From JAGVPT01 sp963717445 (GTDB lineage: Bacteria; Bacteroidota; Ignavibacteria; UBA10030; UBA8401): a DNA stretch of 64,000 nucleotides. Below, one piece after another: positions 8,322-17,136 of this stretch; positions within the stretch are counted from its first letter, which is position 1, and every line of letters starts with the position of its first letter. The stretch is taken from assembly GCA_963717445.1 (NCBI GenBank), contig OY970334.1, forward strand, positions 4,030,001 to 4,094,000. Direction: 5' to 3'. A program made the translations under genes and the position numbers. Under the pieces are notes generated by a model. That model ran no database searches, was not told the DNA's origin, and saw only the letters and a program-made list of their open reading frames with translations.

Positions 8322-11123
8322 ATGGCAAAACAAAAAAAGAAAAAAAGGGATGCGAAGATCGTCTACTCAACCCCCGTAGAGCACATGAAGCATCGTGACA
8401 AAAGGGTGAACATTCCCACAGAAGAGTTGCGGGACTTCGTAGCTGAAGATGAGAAGGCGCCCCAAAAGATGTTGTACCCCCGTGATCCGTCGCTCGACCC
8501 ACAGCTGGTGTGGAAGGGAAAAGACGAGCAGGACTCAAAGCCTTTAGAAGTTCCCATTGTGCCTATCTACATTCAGGAGAAAATTCACCCTCAGGCGATT
8601 GTTGAGGATTTAAGGGCTCAAGCTCGAAAGGAAAAACCAGAAGATCAGGTTGGTTTATTTGATGACTTCAACGGCATTAACTTCGAGGAAATGATCGATT
8701 TCTACCAACACGAGCAAAATTGGACAAATCGTGCGATTCTCGGTGACTCACTACTTGTTATGACCTCTCTCTCCGAAAAGGAAGGGCTGAAAGGAAAAGT
8801 ACAGAGCATTTACTTTGATCCACCGTACGGTATTAAGTTTGGTTCCAACTGGCAGGTGTCCACCAGGCGGAAAGATGTAAAGGACGGTAAAGTGGAGGAC
8901 ACAACGCGGCAACCAGAACAAATCAAAGCATTTCGTGACACATGGGAGAACCACATACACTCTTACCTTGCGTATCTTCGGGATAGACTCGTCGTCTGTC
9001 GAGATTTGTTGACGGAAAGCGGAAGCCTCTTCGTTCAGATCGGAGAGGAAAACGTGCATCTTGTCAGATCAGTTCTTGACGAAGTGTTTGGGGCCGAGAA
9101 TTTCTGCAGTCAAATTGCTTTTAGAACTGCAACAAGCCAGCCAACCACTTTGATTTCATGTGTCTACGATTTTGTTCTTTGGTATGGCAAAGTCAAAAGA
9201 GATGTAAAATACCGCACGCTAAATCGAGAACGCGAGTACTTTGAGAAAATATCGACCTTTGGCTGGATTGAATTGCAGAACGGACAAGAAAGAACTCTCT
9301 CTGCCAAAGAAAAGAGAGGCGAAATCGCATTACCAGAAGGGGGCAAGCTTTTTAAGGACGCAGATATTACACTCGTGCGTAAACCCGACAAACCATACCA
9401 ACATCCGAGATTCAAAGGGAAGGAATTTCCGCTTTCACTTCAGCTTCGATATGTAGATGGCATTGAGAGGCTTGTTGCAGACGATAGAGTCGTTGTTGTA
9501 AATGATCGCCTTTGCGGAAAACGATATGAGAGTGACATCCCTTACGTGAAGTATAATTCTGTTTGGGACGATACTATGCAAGGGACTTTCGAGCTGACAA
9601 AAGACCCAAAAAAATATGTAGTGCAAACAGCACCGAAGGTGATACAGCGTTGTCTTCTTATGACCACTGAACCCGGGGACCTTGTGCTTGATCCGACCTG
9701 CGGTAGTGGCACAACCGCATTTGTCGCCGAACAATGGGGACGGCGGTGGATTACCATTGATACGTCGCGGGTAGCTCTCGCGCTGGCTCGCACGCGTCTC
9801 ATGGGAGCGAAATTCCCTTATTACCTTCTCTCAGACTCAGCGGATGGAGCCCAAAAAGAGGCAGAAATTACGGGTAAAATCCCCTCAAGCATAGTTCCAA
9901 AAAGAGAAAATGACATCAAAAAAGGGTTCGTGTATCGACGAATCCCTCACATCTCGCTCAAGTCTATTACAAACGACAGACAGATCGACGCTATTTATGC
10001 GAAGCGACAAGGGAATCTTGACGCAATTCGTGCCGAGTTAAACACGTCTCTCAAGCAGTCATGGGAGGACTGGCAAGTACCAGGAGAAGCAGACCAAACA
10101 TGGCCACACAAGACTAAGCAATTCCACGCAGAGTGGTGGAAGCTGTACCGTGAACGGCGGAAAGAGATTGATGACCTTATAGCACGTCATTCTGATACCG
10201 AGTTGCTGTACGATCAGCCGTACGAGGACAATAAGCGCATTAGGGTGACCGGTCCGTTTACTGTCGAATCACTTTCCCCTCACCGGGTACTCTCAACCGC
10301 AGACGATGATCGCGATGGAAAATTCTCTGAACAAGAAGCAATGCAGCAACAAGACTTCGTCTCGATGATCCTTGATAATCTCCGGAAAGCGGGTGTTCAG
10401 AATACAGTAAGAAAAGAGCGACTCAAATTTGATCGACTCGATTCGTTTGCGGGGGTCTGGCTCCATGGTTCGGGTGAGTATTCGGAGAATGGCAAGAGGA
10501 AGCGAGTAGTCATATCTATCGGTCCTGAACATGGAACGGTCGGACCACAACTCATCAAAGAAGCAGCTAAGGAGGCGGTATTGGGGGTTGGTTTTGACTT
10601 GCTCATTGTCTGTGGCTTTGCCTTCGATCCCCACGTTTCCGAAGAGGCGAAACGGTACGGCAAGCTCACTGTCCTCATCGCCCGAATGAATCCCGACCTT
10701 GCAATGGGTGATGAACTGCTCAAGAAGACTGGAGCAGGCAACCTCTTCATGGTGTTCGGTGAGCCGGACATGGAAGTGAAAAAGCAAAAGGATGGTAAGA
10801 TCATCGTCACTATCAAAGGTCTTGATGTCTACGATCCAACCACAGGTCAGATCCGCTCAAGTACTACAGACGACATTGCATGCTGGTTCATCGATACGAA
10901 CTACAACGGCGAGAGCTTCTTCGTGCGTCATGCTTACTTCACTGGTGCGGATGAGCCATACGAAAAACTCAAGCGAGCCCTCCGAGCCGAGATCGACGAG
11001 GCCGCATGGTCTGCCCTCTACTCCACCAAGAGCCGTCCCTTTGATACACCGATCACAGGAAAGATTGCCGTGAAGGTAATAAATCACTTCGGTGATGAGG
11101 TGTTGAAGGTCTATGATTTGTAA
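8322..11123 (+). CDS. Site-specific DNA methyltransferase (type III Mod-like, N6-adenine)
   Basis: This 933-residue modification enzyme carries DPPYGIKFGSNWQ at about residues 167-179 (motif IV) followed much later by the AdoMet-binding DPTCGSGTTAFVAEQWGRRW at about 452-471 (motif I), the order of beta-class amino-methyltransferases that make N6-methyladenine. The region between is the target-recognition part, and a long C-terminal extension (about 520-933) holds a domain of unknown role. The very basic N-terminus (AKQKKKKRDAK) is notable. It starts 24 nt after the PIN-like gene and completes a res / toxin / mod operon. Confidence 0.92.
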   Translation: MAKQKKKKRDAKIVYSTPVEHMKHRDKRVNIPTEELRDFVAEDEKAPQKMLYPRDPSLDPQLVWKGKDEQDSKPLEVPIVPIYIQEKIHPQAIVEDLRAQARKEKPEDQVGLFDDFNGINFEEMIDFYQHEQNWTNRAILGDSLLVMTSLSEKEGLKGKVQSIYFDPPYGIKFGSNWQVSTRRKDVKDGKVEDTTRQPEQIKAFRDTWENHIHSYLAYLRDRLVVCRDLLTESGSLFVQIGEENVHLVRSVLDEVFGAENFCSQIAFRTATSQPTTLISCVYDFVLWYGKVKRDVKYRTLNREREYFEKISTFGWIELQNGQERTLSAKEKRGEIALPEGGKLFKDADITLVRKPDKPYQHPRFKGKEFPLSLQLRYVDGIERLVADDRVVVVNDRLCGKRYESDIPYVKYNSVWDDTMQGTFELTKDPKKYVVQTAPKVIQRCLLMTTEPGDLVLDPTCGSGTTAFVAEQWGRRWITIDTSRVALALARTRLMGAKFPYYLLSDSADGAQKEAEITGKIPSSIVPKRENDIKKGFVYRRIPHISLKSITNDRQIDAIYAKRQGNLDAIRAELNTSLKQSWEDWQVPGEADQTWPHKTKQFHAEWWKLYRERRKEIDDLIARHSDTELLYDQPYEDNKRIRVTGPFTVESLSPHRVLSTADDDRDGKFSEQEAMQQQDFVSMILDNLRKAGVQNTVRKERLKFDRLDSFAGVWLHGSGEYSENGKRKRVVISIGPEHGTVGPQLIKEAAKEAVLGVGFDLLIVCGFAFDPHVSEEAKRYGKLTVLIARMNPDLAMGDELLKKTGAGNLFMVFGEPDMEVKKQKDGKIIVTIKGLDVYDPTTGQIRSSTTDDIACWFIDTNYNGESFFVRHAYFTGADEPYEKLKRALRAEIDEAAWSALYSTKSRPFDTPITGKIAVKVINHFGDEVLKVYDL

Positions 11124-11217
11124 AGGAAATTTTTTTTATGCACATGCCAACTTGAAATCTGATGCAAGCTGTGACCCATTAATAATTTTTCCCTAACGTT
11201 CAGATATTGCCCAAGCG

Positions 11218-12348
11218 ATGAGGCGAGAGTCGATTAAAACGACCATCTTGAAAACGCCGCCAAGAATCTCTCGATTCAATTACTGGAACTTCCTCGACAT
11301 CAATCCACTCCTCCGCCAAAAATTTTACGAAAGGGATTATGATCTAACTGAATTCCGTTGGATGTTTGACAAGAACCTCTCTCAGCGGTATAAGGAGTCT
11401 TATGAATCGGGAAACACCGAGGCACTCTTTGAATATGCTGAAATCAATCGCTTCTTCCTTCATCAACAGTGGGTTCGAGATAAGCTACAACTATGGCTGT
11501 TGAGGCCAGACAGAAATGTCAAAAAATGGATAAACCGTTTGCTATTCGGTGACAAGTCTGGAAGGCGGAATGAGACCAATCCGGCCGGTCTTCAGAGAAT
11601 TGTGGAACGGGACAAGAGAATTTTCATTGATATGATCCGTCTTAGGCAAAAAGGCTATCCGCTAACCGGCTCGTCTTCCTCGAAGAAAGTAGTAGATACT
11701 CAATCACGTTCGATTTTCTCAAAGCTCGCAAAAAAATATAATGTTGGCGAAGAATCAATTAGAGATGTATATAAGTACTATAATAAATTCTACAAGGAAC
11801 AAGCCAAACTTATCGACAAGGAAACCGACCGTGCACTAAGGAGAATGATAAATAAGTTCTATGGAAGATTTCCTTTCAATCGTTATAAATACACTCCCAG
11901 ATTTATACTGAGAGATTCCCTTCAAAAACAAACGAAGAAAATAAAACGGACTAAAAGCGAGATTTATCTGGAATGTCGGAGGCTATTGAAAATCTACAAG
12001 GATCCGAGACTGTCGAAGGCACAAATAGAATACAATTTTGAGACATCAATACTTCAAAATGATTTTCATCGTTGGTGGCGAGGTACGATCAGCCGTTACT
12101 ACCCCTGGGGGTTCACTGAAGAAGGATTTATTCGGTTTCTGCGAGACTGCAAAATTATACTCGAAGGTAACAGATACTTTCTCCCATACCAATGGGCTAT
12201 TCAGAACCTCGTTGAAGTGATATACCGGATGTCTTCTAACCCCACTGAGGAAGAATTCATCAATGAATTGGAGGATATGAATATTAATGGCTTTTTTGAT
12301 GTAATGGGCTTGTTGCCGAAAGTCAACAAGATGAGATTGGGTCGATGA
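11218..12348 (+). CDS. Hypothetical basic protein
   Basis: Not recognised. The 376 residues are rich in Lys, Arg, Tyr and Phe, with no signal peptide or membrane helix. A helix-turn-helix-like stretch, IFSKLAKKYNVGEESIRDVYKYY (shown for position only, about 168-190), suggests nucleic-acid binding. It follows the methyltransferase by 94 nt on the same strand and may be an accessory part of the restriction locus or separate island cargo; nothing decides between these. The 95-nt gap holds an A/T-rich run but no clear terminator. Confidence 0.6.
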   Translation: MRRESIKTTILKTPPRISRFNYWNFLDINPLLRQKFYERDYDLTEFRWMFDKNLSQRYKESYESGNTEALFEYAEINRFFLHQQWVRDKLQLWLLRPDRNVKKWINRLLFGDKSGRRNETNPAGLQRIVERDKRIFIDMIRLRQKGYPLTGSSSSKKVVDTQSRSIFSKLAKKYNVGEESIRDVYKYYNKFYKEQAKLIDKETDRALRRMINKFYGRFPFNRYKYTPRFILRDSLQKQTKKIKRTKSEIYLECRRLLKIYKDPRLSKAQIEYNFETSILQNDFHRWWRGTISRYYPWGFTEEGFIRFLRDCKIILEGNRYFLPYQWAIQNLVEVIYRMSSNPTEEEFINELEDMNINGFFDVMGLLPKVNKMRLGR

Positions 12349-12401
12349 ACGCCATGAATTAAACCCAATGCGAAGTTCGTAATAAATGTTTAGGATTAGA
12401 G

Positions 12402-12497
12402 GTCAGCCTTCGGTATATCCGGACTTTCGCTCTAACAAAACCGTGTTGACGCTCGAAGGCTGACATCTTTGAGTCCAAAGTCATCACGGTTTTTGTT
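12402..12497 (+). promoter_or_regulatory. Interlocked inverted repeats: terminator/attenuator-like structure
   Basis: Two stems interlock. GTCAGCCTTCG at 12402-12412 pairs with CGAAGGCTGAC at 12454-12464. AACAAAACCGTG at 12434-12445, inside the first loop, pairs with CACGGTTTTTGTT at 12485-12497 outside it and is followed by a T-run. The second stem would work as an intrinsic terminator after the 11218 gene; the first could compete with it or form a pseudoknot. It lies 67 nt upstream of the 12564 gene. Confidence 0.45.
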
Positions 12498-12563
12498 TTT
12501 TAAGGCAATGATAAGGCGTCTCAAATAGATCAAATAAATGGTCTTAGAAAGCTGTAACCACTA

Positions 12564-12818
12564 ATGGAAGAACCCCTTAGCAAGAACGCAAATAAAGATG
12601 GTCAAGAGAGCAAAAATCTGCGACCGATTAGGATCCGGTCCGTTAAAGATGCTCGTCGGCTGCTGGCAAGAATCCTAAGGCAATTACAATTGGGTGAAAT
12701 TTCGGAGTCGAAAGCAAAGACAATCTCTTATGTTGCAAATAGCTATGCGAAGTTGTTTGAGGTCTCTGAACTGGAAGAACGGGTCGCAGAACTCGAAAAG
12801 AGAACGACGGCAAAATAG
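12564..12818 (+). CDS. Small hypothetical protein, C-terminal coiled coil
   Basis: Not recognised. The protein has 84 residues, a polar, disordered N-terminus (to about 20), then helical segments (VKDARRLLARILRQLQLGEISESKAKTI..., about 27-50) and an acidic/basic coiled coil at the end (LEERVAELEKR). It resembles small phage- or island-encoded proteins of unknown role. It is the first of four closely packed plus-strand genes ending with the recombinase, which suggests a single transcription unit. Confidence 0.6.
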   Translation: MEEPLSKNANKDGQESKNLRPIRIRSVKDARRLLARILRQLQLGEISESKAKTISYVANSYAKLFEVSELEERVAELEKRTTAK

Positions 12819-12826
12819 ATCGATAA

Positions 12827-13168
12827 ATGGTTATGAGGATTGAAGAAAGAATTCGGAGGTTAGAACAAAAGCTTGGATTAGACAAAAGCATCGAGACAGA
12901 CGTGGTAACTCTCTTATATGGGTGTGATGAATCACATGGACCTCAATTGGAAGCTGAAGGATGCGTAAGGGAGGGGGATTCGTGGGTGCGGTACGTAGAA
13001 CCAAGTGAGAAATGGGCGAAAAGGCAAGAAGCGAAGGGACGTCGCATAAGGACCAGAATTATGTATCGAATTAATACTCCGAGCACCGAAACAGAGGACA
13101 TCGTCGAAAAGGCCCAAACCAAGAAATTAAGTTCCTTAGTTAAAAATCGTTCAGCGGTTGCAGGATGA
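12827..13168 (+). CDS. Small hypothetical protein
   Basis: Not recognised. The 113-residue protein opens with a short coiled coil (RIEERIRRLEQKLG) and continues with a soluble domain containing the acidic patch DESHGPQLEAEG and two Trp residues. It starts 8 nt after the preceding gene; its TGA overlaps the ATG of the next (ATGA at 13165-13168), so the genes are translationally coupled. The neighbour at 13165 has the same plan (short coiled coil, then a small domain), so the two may be distant duplicates. Confidence 0.55.
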   Translation: MVMRIEERIRRLEQKLGLDKSIETDVVTLLYGCDESHGPQLEAEGCVREGDSWVRYVEPSEKWAKRQEAKGRRIRTRIMYRINTPSTETEDIVEKAQTKKLSSLVKNRSAVAG

Positions 13169-13425
13169 GTCTCAAGATACGAATCAAAGATTTGGAAAAA
13201 AAGAAGAACCCAACGGATCAAGGCCCAAAAAGTCACGTCATCATCTTCACTCCAGGTGTTGATAACGTTGATGCGCTGGTTGCCGAATATCGAAAAAAAG
13301 ATAGCGAAAGCTTCCTCTTTGTCATCCCGCGATTCATGCGAAGGACAGAATTATCCGATATGAGTGCTCAAAGCGGAAATAATAACGATTCGAAACAGAA
13401 TGGATCCCAGTTAGGACGACCGTGA
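13165..13425 (+). CDS. Small hypothetical protein
   Basis: Not recognised. The 86-residue protein has an N-terminal LKIRIKDLEKKK helix, a small strand-rich centre (SHVIIFTPGVDNVDALVAEY ... FLFVIP), and a disordered Ser/Asn/Gln-rich tail. It overlaps the gene before by ATGA and the recombinase after by GTGA (13422-13425). The tight coupling to the recombinase suggests a role in mobility or its control, but this is inference from position only. Confidence 0.5.
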   Translation: MSLKIRIKDLEKKKNPTDQGPKSHVIIFTPGVDNVDALVAEYRKKDSESFLFVIPRFMRRTELSDMSAQSGNNNDSKQNGSQLGRP

Positions 13426-14678
13426 ATCCGAGTTTTTTGATACCGGAAGACATATTGTTGGAACCTCGGCTCCTCCAAGTGTACTGTTACTTGTTGAGGA
13501 TGGTTTGTAATGAGCCGACGAAAATTCGTAAAGACGGGGTTATGGTGGAATTGAGGAGGCTGGAAGTAGCAATTTTAGGAAGAGACATCTCCCACGATCT
13601 TGCTTTACCGATGAGTGACATCGAACCGCTTTTGAACAAATTGGTCGAGGTAGAGCGAATCATAGTTGACAGAAAGGACGACCTTATGAAAATACGATTC
13701 ATGAAATTGCTCTTCCCGCGGTCGAGTGATAGTTCAAACGATGAAAGCCTCCGGGGGGATGTCAGCGACTATTGGCTCGACGATTTCAAAACCGACTACC
13801 AGGAATATGTACAGACGAACCTTTCCCAAAAGTCACTTGATAATGCAAAAAGAGTGATGAAATTATTCTGCAATTTCGTTGGGAAAAAGAAGTTGGGCTA
13901 CATCAGGTCATCAGATGCGGAGGACTTCAAACAAATGCGCAAGAATCAAAAATCTCGCGTTTCAGATGCTACTATCAACATGGATATTAGAACCCTTAAG
14001 GCCGCATTCCAATTCGCAGTGGATGTAGGGAAACTTCATGAAAATCCATTCCGAGCTGTAAAGCAAATTCGATGTCCGCGAAAGCAAATGGCAACTTTCA
14101 GTCATACAGAGTTTAAGCATTTGACTGGTCATATCAAAGAGCCCTGGCTGCTGGACATAGTCAGATTTGACGTGAATACTGGACTCCGACGAGGAGAAAT
14201 TGTAAACCTACGTTGGAAGGATGTTGATCTGGCGAACAAACGCATGTTGATTCAATCATCAGCAGAGTACCAAGTGAAGCATGGAAAGTTTCGCCAAGTC
14301 CCTCTCAATAAGGCAGCATTGGGAATAGTCAAAAGACAAAGTAAGGAAACTGAGTGGGTGTTCTCTGACAGCAATGGGTATAAGTTTGTCGATGAATTTG
14401 TTTCGAAGAAATTCAAAGGGTATGTGAGGCTCTGCAAGCTTTCGGAGGAATTACATTTTCATTCTCTTCGGGCAACGTTTGCAACTTGGGCAATTGCGGC
14501 GGGAATGTCGATCTATGCTGTGAAGGCGATCTTGGGCCATGCGTCAGTGAAGACATCGGAAACCTATGCTTCATACGAAATGGACGCACTTCAGAAGGAA
14601 GTCGAAAAGATTGTTTTGGTCGAAGAAGCAGAGGAATTCAAAGCACCGCTGAAGCTTGTAGGCAAAAAACGATCTTAG
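13422..14678 (+). CDS. Tyrosine recombinase/integrase with extra N-terminal domain
   Basis: The 418-residue protein has a core-binding SAM-like domain at about 125-205 and a C-terminal catalytic domain with the expected residues: Arg in NTGLRRGEIVNLRW (about 256), HSLRATFATW (His-x-x-Arg, about 347-350), GHASVKTSETYASY with the His and the nucleophilic Tyr (about 371-380). Residues 1-105 are an added domain resembling a winged helix (EPRLLQVYCYLLRMV ... DIEPLLNKLVEVERII), as in phage replication proteins. It starts at GTG overlapping the previous stop. It lies 160 nt upstream of tRNA-Asp and is probably the integrase of the accessory region, though that lies on the 5' side of the tRNA. Confidence 0.92.
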   Translation: MNPSFLIPEDILLEPRLLQVYCYLLRMVCNEPTKIRKDGVMVELRRLEVAILGRDISHDLALPMSDIEPLLNKLVEVERIIVDRKDDLMKIRFMKLLFPRSSDSSNDESLRGDVSDYWLDDFKTDYQEYVQTNLSQKSLDNAKRVMKLFCNFVGKKKLGYIRSSDAEDFKQMRKNQKSRVSDATINMDIRTLKAAFQFAVDVGKLHENPFRAVKQIRCPRKQMATFSHTEFKHLTGHIKEPWLLDIVRFDVNTGLRRGEIVNLRWKDVDLANKRMLIQSSAEYQVKHGKFRQVPLNKAALGIVKRQSKETEWVFSDSNGYKFVDEFVSKKFKGYVRLCKLSEELHFHSLRATFATWAIAAGMSIYAVKAILGHASVKTSETYASYEMDALQKEVEKIVLVEEAEEFKAPLKLVGKKRS

Positions 14679-14838
14679 GAGTACAAAAATGCTATTGCAG
14701 AACGCAAACAATTTTCTTATATTGATTTCGAAGACTTGGGAAGCTTCTAACACTTCTTCTAACACTTTTTCACGTTGGAGGAGAGAAGAAAAACGCTGAA
14801 TGGTGTCGGAAATGCTGAAAAGTCTAAGAAATATGCAC

Positions 14839-14913
14839 GGGGTCGTAGCTCAGTTTGGTTAGAGCGCCTGCCTGTCACGCAGGAAGTCGCGAGTTCGAGT
14901 CTCGTCGGCCCCG
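14839..14913 (+). tRNA. tRNA-Asp (anticodon GTC)
   Basis: The cloverleaf is readable: acceptor GGGGTCG with CGGCCCC, D-arm GCTC/GAGC, anticodon arm CCTGC-CTGTCAC-GCAGG with GTC at 14874-14876, and T-arm GCGAG-TTCGAGT-CTCGT. CCA is not encoded (GCA follows). A tandem array carrying copies of the tRNA 3' end follows directly, in the primary transcript's trailer. Confidence 0.96.
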
Positions 14914-14914
14914 C

Positions 14915-15239
14915 AGAAAATGGAAATACAGTGCGGCTAATGTTGGTCGCCCGCCATCTTTCAGGCGGGTCGGCCCCGCAGAAAATGGAAATACAGTGCG
15001 GCTAATGTTGGTCGCCCGCCATCTTTCAGGCGGGTCGGCCCCGCAGAAAATGGAAATACAGTGCGGCTAATGTTGGTCGCCCGCCATCTTTCAGGCGGGT
15101 CGGCCCCGCACAAAATGGAAATGGAGTGCGGCTATTCTCGCTCGCCCGCCATCTTTCAGGCGGGTCGGCCCCGCACAAAATGGGAATGCCTCGCGGCTAT
15201 TCTCGCTTGCCCTCCATCTTTCAAAGGGGTCGGACCCGC
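14915..15239 (+). repeat. Five 65-bp tandem repeats carrying the tRNA-Asp 3' end
   Basis: Copies of GTCGGCCCCGC, the last bases of tRNA-Asp, occur at 14904 (in the tRNA), 14969, 15034, 15099, 15164 and, degenerate, 15229: an exact 65-bp period. Each unit is a spacer (AGAAAATGGAAATACAGTGC ...), then the hairpin CCCGCC-ATCTTTCA-GGCGGG, then the acceptor 3' strand. The hairpin stands where the T-arm stands in the tRNA. The first two units are identical, and the units farthest from the tRNA are most diverged. The open frames across it are by-products of the repeat. Confidence 0.95.
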
Positions 15240-15741
15240 TAGGGCTTATCAGCAAGATCGAAAAATTTTGCCCCGCCCGTAAGAAAATCATTGGAATGGT
15301 TGCCCGCTGCGTCCGACATCCGGAGACTCTTATGTTCCTCTCGAAATCAATATCAGAATGCGAGATTCAATTGGTCCATTTCAAACCGAGCTGACCGGCA
15401 TAAGCGGCAAAACTTCACTCACAAATGATTGCATTCTCGCGATGTCTCAATTCGAACAAAGAATTTTCCAATCCTCTTAGCGGAAACTCTTGCAAAAATC
15501 TCGCCATTACATTTGAAGTTTTATCCTGGAATGTGCATAACCAAAATGACAAACGCCCGAAATGAGCATCAGAAGGCGCTGCCGCTTAAACCATATCTTA
15601 ACATCTTTTGTCTAATGTCTTTCTACAATATCTGACAAACGCATGGAATTATCACTTGAAAACTCGCAAAAGGGAACAAACAATTCTCCATTATCAGATT
15701 ATTATAATAGACATCGAATCGCCGCTAATCATCTTTCTGTA
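15240..15741. other. Intergenic region upstream of the efflux operon
   Basis: About 500 bases with no supported gene. A 68-codon frame at 15429-15635 has no ribosome site and no recognisable sequence. A stretch open in the TolC frame (15643-15741) is probably leader, because the signal peptide begins at the Met at 15742. No confident promoter or operator was found. Confidence 0.4.
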
Positions 15742-17115
15742 ATGAATGTCATTGAATCAAAGGGTAGAATCAAACGATTGCTTTTACTTGTTACCATCTT
15801 TGTACTTATACCCGTTTGCGCCTTTTCCCAAAATGATTATAGATCCGATTCAAACCAATTTTTCACACTCGAACAATGCATTCAGTATGCGTTTCAACAC
15901 CAGCCTGCTCTGAATCAGGCCCTGGTTCAGACTTCCATCGTCAAGGCAACCATTGCAATAAACCTTTCCGGCTGGTTCCCGCAATTGAATCTTTCCGGCA
16001 ACGTGCTCCATTACAGTCAATTACCTACAACGCTTGTTCCGAACTCCGTACCGGGAGGAGCACCGGTTCCAACACACACCGGCGTTACCAACACTGCAAT
16101 CCCCCAATTATCTGCTTCGCAGACAATATTTGAACCGCAGCTTTTCTATGCAGTAGCGAGCGCACCGTTGTACACCAAGCAGGCTGAGCAAATCACCGAT
16201 AGCGTGAAAATATCCGTCGTCTCGTCTGTCAGTAAATCATTCTACGGTCTCTTACTTACGCTTGAAGAGATCGATGTGCTGAAAGAAGATACCGCACGCC
16301 TCGGCAGAAATATTACCGACGCATACCACCAGTATGTGGGAGGGATTGTCGATGAAACAGATTTTGAACAAGCAGTGATCACTCTCAATAATTCAAAGGC
16401 TCAACTGAAGCAGCAGGTCGAGAACGTCGTGCCGGAATATGCCGCCTTGAAGCAGCTTATGGGATATCCGCCGGAAAAAAACTTTAGCGTATCGTTCGAT
16501 ACGGCGCAAATGATGAAGGAGATATATTCCGACACGACGAAGCAATTGCTGTACGAGAACCGGATAGAATATCAACAGCTTCAAACAGTAAAACAACTAC
16601 AGCATCAAGAAACCGTGTACAACGAACTTTCATTTCTTCCTTCTCTCTCCGTTTTTTATGATTATTATTATGAATACGAAAGTCCCACTTCTTCAAATCT
16701 TCTTAGAACCGCTTACCCGTACTCTTATTTTGGAGTGTCTCTGAATTTTCCGATATTTACAGGATTTGCCCGTGTTCAAAGCTTGCAGAGGTCGGAGCTT
16801 CAGGAGCAGATTGTGAATTGGGATGAGATCAATTTGAAATCGCAGATCTACACGGAGTACACGTCGGCGTTGGCCAACTATAAAAGCAACCTGTATAACT
16901 TGCGCTTGCTGGGAGATAATAAATCGCGGGCACAAGATGTTTACCGTGTCGTCTCGCTCCAGTACAACCAGGGAGTGGTTGCCTATCTCAATCTCCTTGT
17001 GGCCGAATCGAATCTCATCACTGCGGAGATAGGATATATCGACGCTCTCTTCCAGCTTTTGTCGAGCAAAATAGATTTGGAAAAAGCGATGGGTGAAATT
17101 CCTCCTCATTATTAA
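15742..17115 (+). CDS. TolC-family outer-membrane efflux protein
   Basis: This is the outer-membrane channel of a tripartite RND pump. The frame is open from 15643, but I place the start at the Met at 15742, which begins a signal peptide (RIKRLLLLVTIFVLIPVCAFSQ). The mature protein starts with the typical FTLEQCIQYAFQHQPALNQA and continues with two OEP repeats of long helices; GISLNFPIF-type strand residues (FGVSLNFPIFTGF) mark the second beta segment near the middle. About 457 residues from this start is normal for the family. It is the first gene of an operon with the adaptor (22 nt downstream) and two inner-membrane pumps. Confidence 0.92.
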   Translation: MNVIESKGRIKRLLLLVTIFVLIPVCAFSQNDYRSDSNQFFTLEQCIQYAFQHQPALNQALVQTSIVKATIAINLSGWFPQLNLSGNVLHYSQLPTTLVPNSVPGGAPVPTHTGVTNTAIPQLSASQTIFEPQLFYAVASAPLYTKQAEQITDSVKISVVSSVSKSFYGLLLTLEEIDVLKEDTARLGRNITDAYHQYVGGIVDETDFEQAVITLNNSKAQLKQQVENVVPEYAALKQLMGYPPEKNFSVSFDTAQMMKEIYSDTTKQLLYENRIEYQQLQTVKQLQHQETVYNELSFLPSLSVFYDYYYEYESPTSSNLLRTAYPYSYFGVSLNFPIFTGFARVQSLQRSELQEQIVNWDEINLKSQIYTEYTSALANYKSNLYNLRLLGDNKSRAQDVYRVVSLQYNQGVVAYLNLLVAESNLITAEIGYIDALFQLLSSKIDLEKAMGEIPPHY

Positions 17116-17136
17116 TGCACTTTAACGGATAGTATT

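Noticed and set aside
13422..14678. Recombinase as the integron integrase for the attC-like sites
   Set aside because: It is 9 kb away and on the opposite strand, it carries an unrelated N-terminal domain, and no IntI-specific insertion could be identified near the catalytic residues.
14775..15291. Several overlapping open frames with repeated peptides
   Set aside because: They only translate the tRNA-Asp gene and its 65-bp repeats; the repetitive peptides follow the DNA period and have no ribosome sites.
15429..15635. 68-codon frame upstream of the TolC gene
   Set aside because: No ribosome site, no hydrophobic or domain feature, and the region is otherwise plain intergenic DNA.
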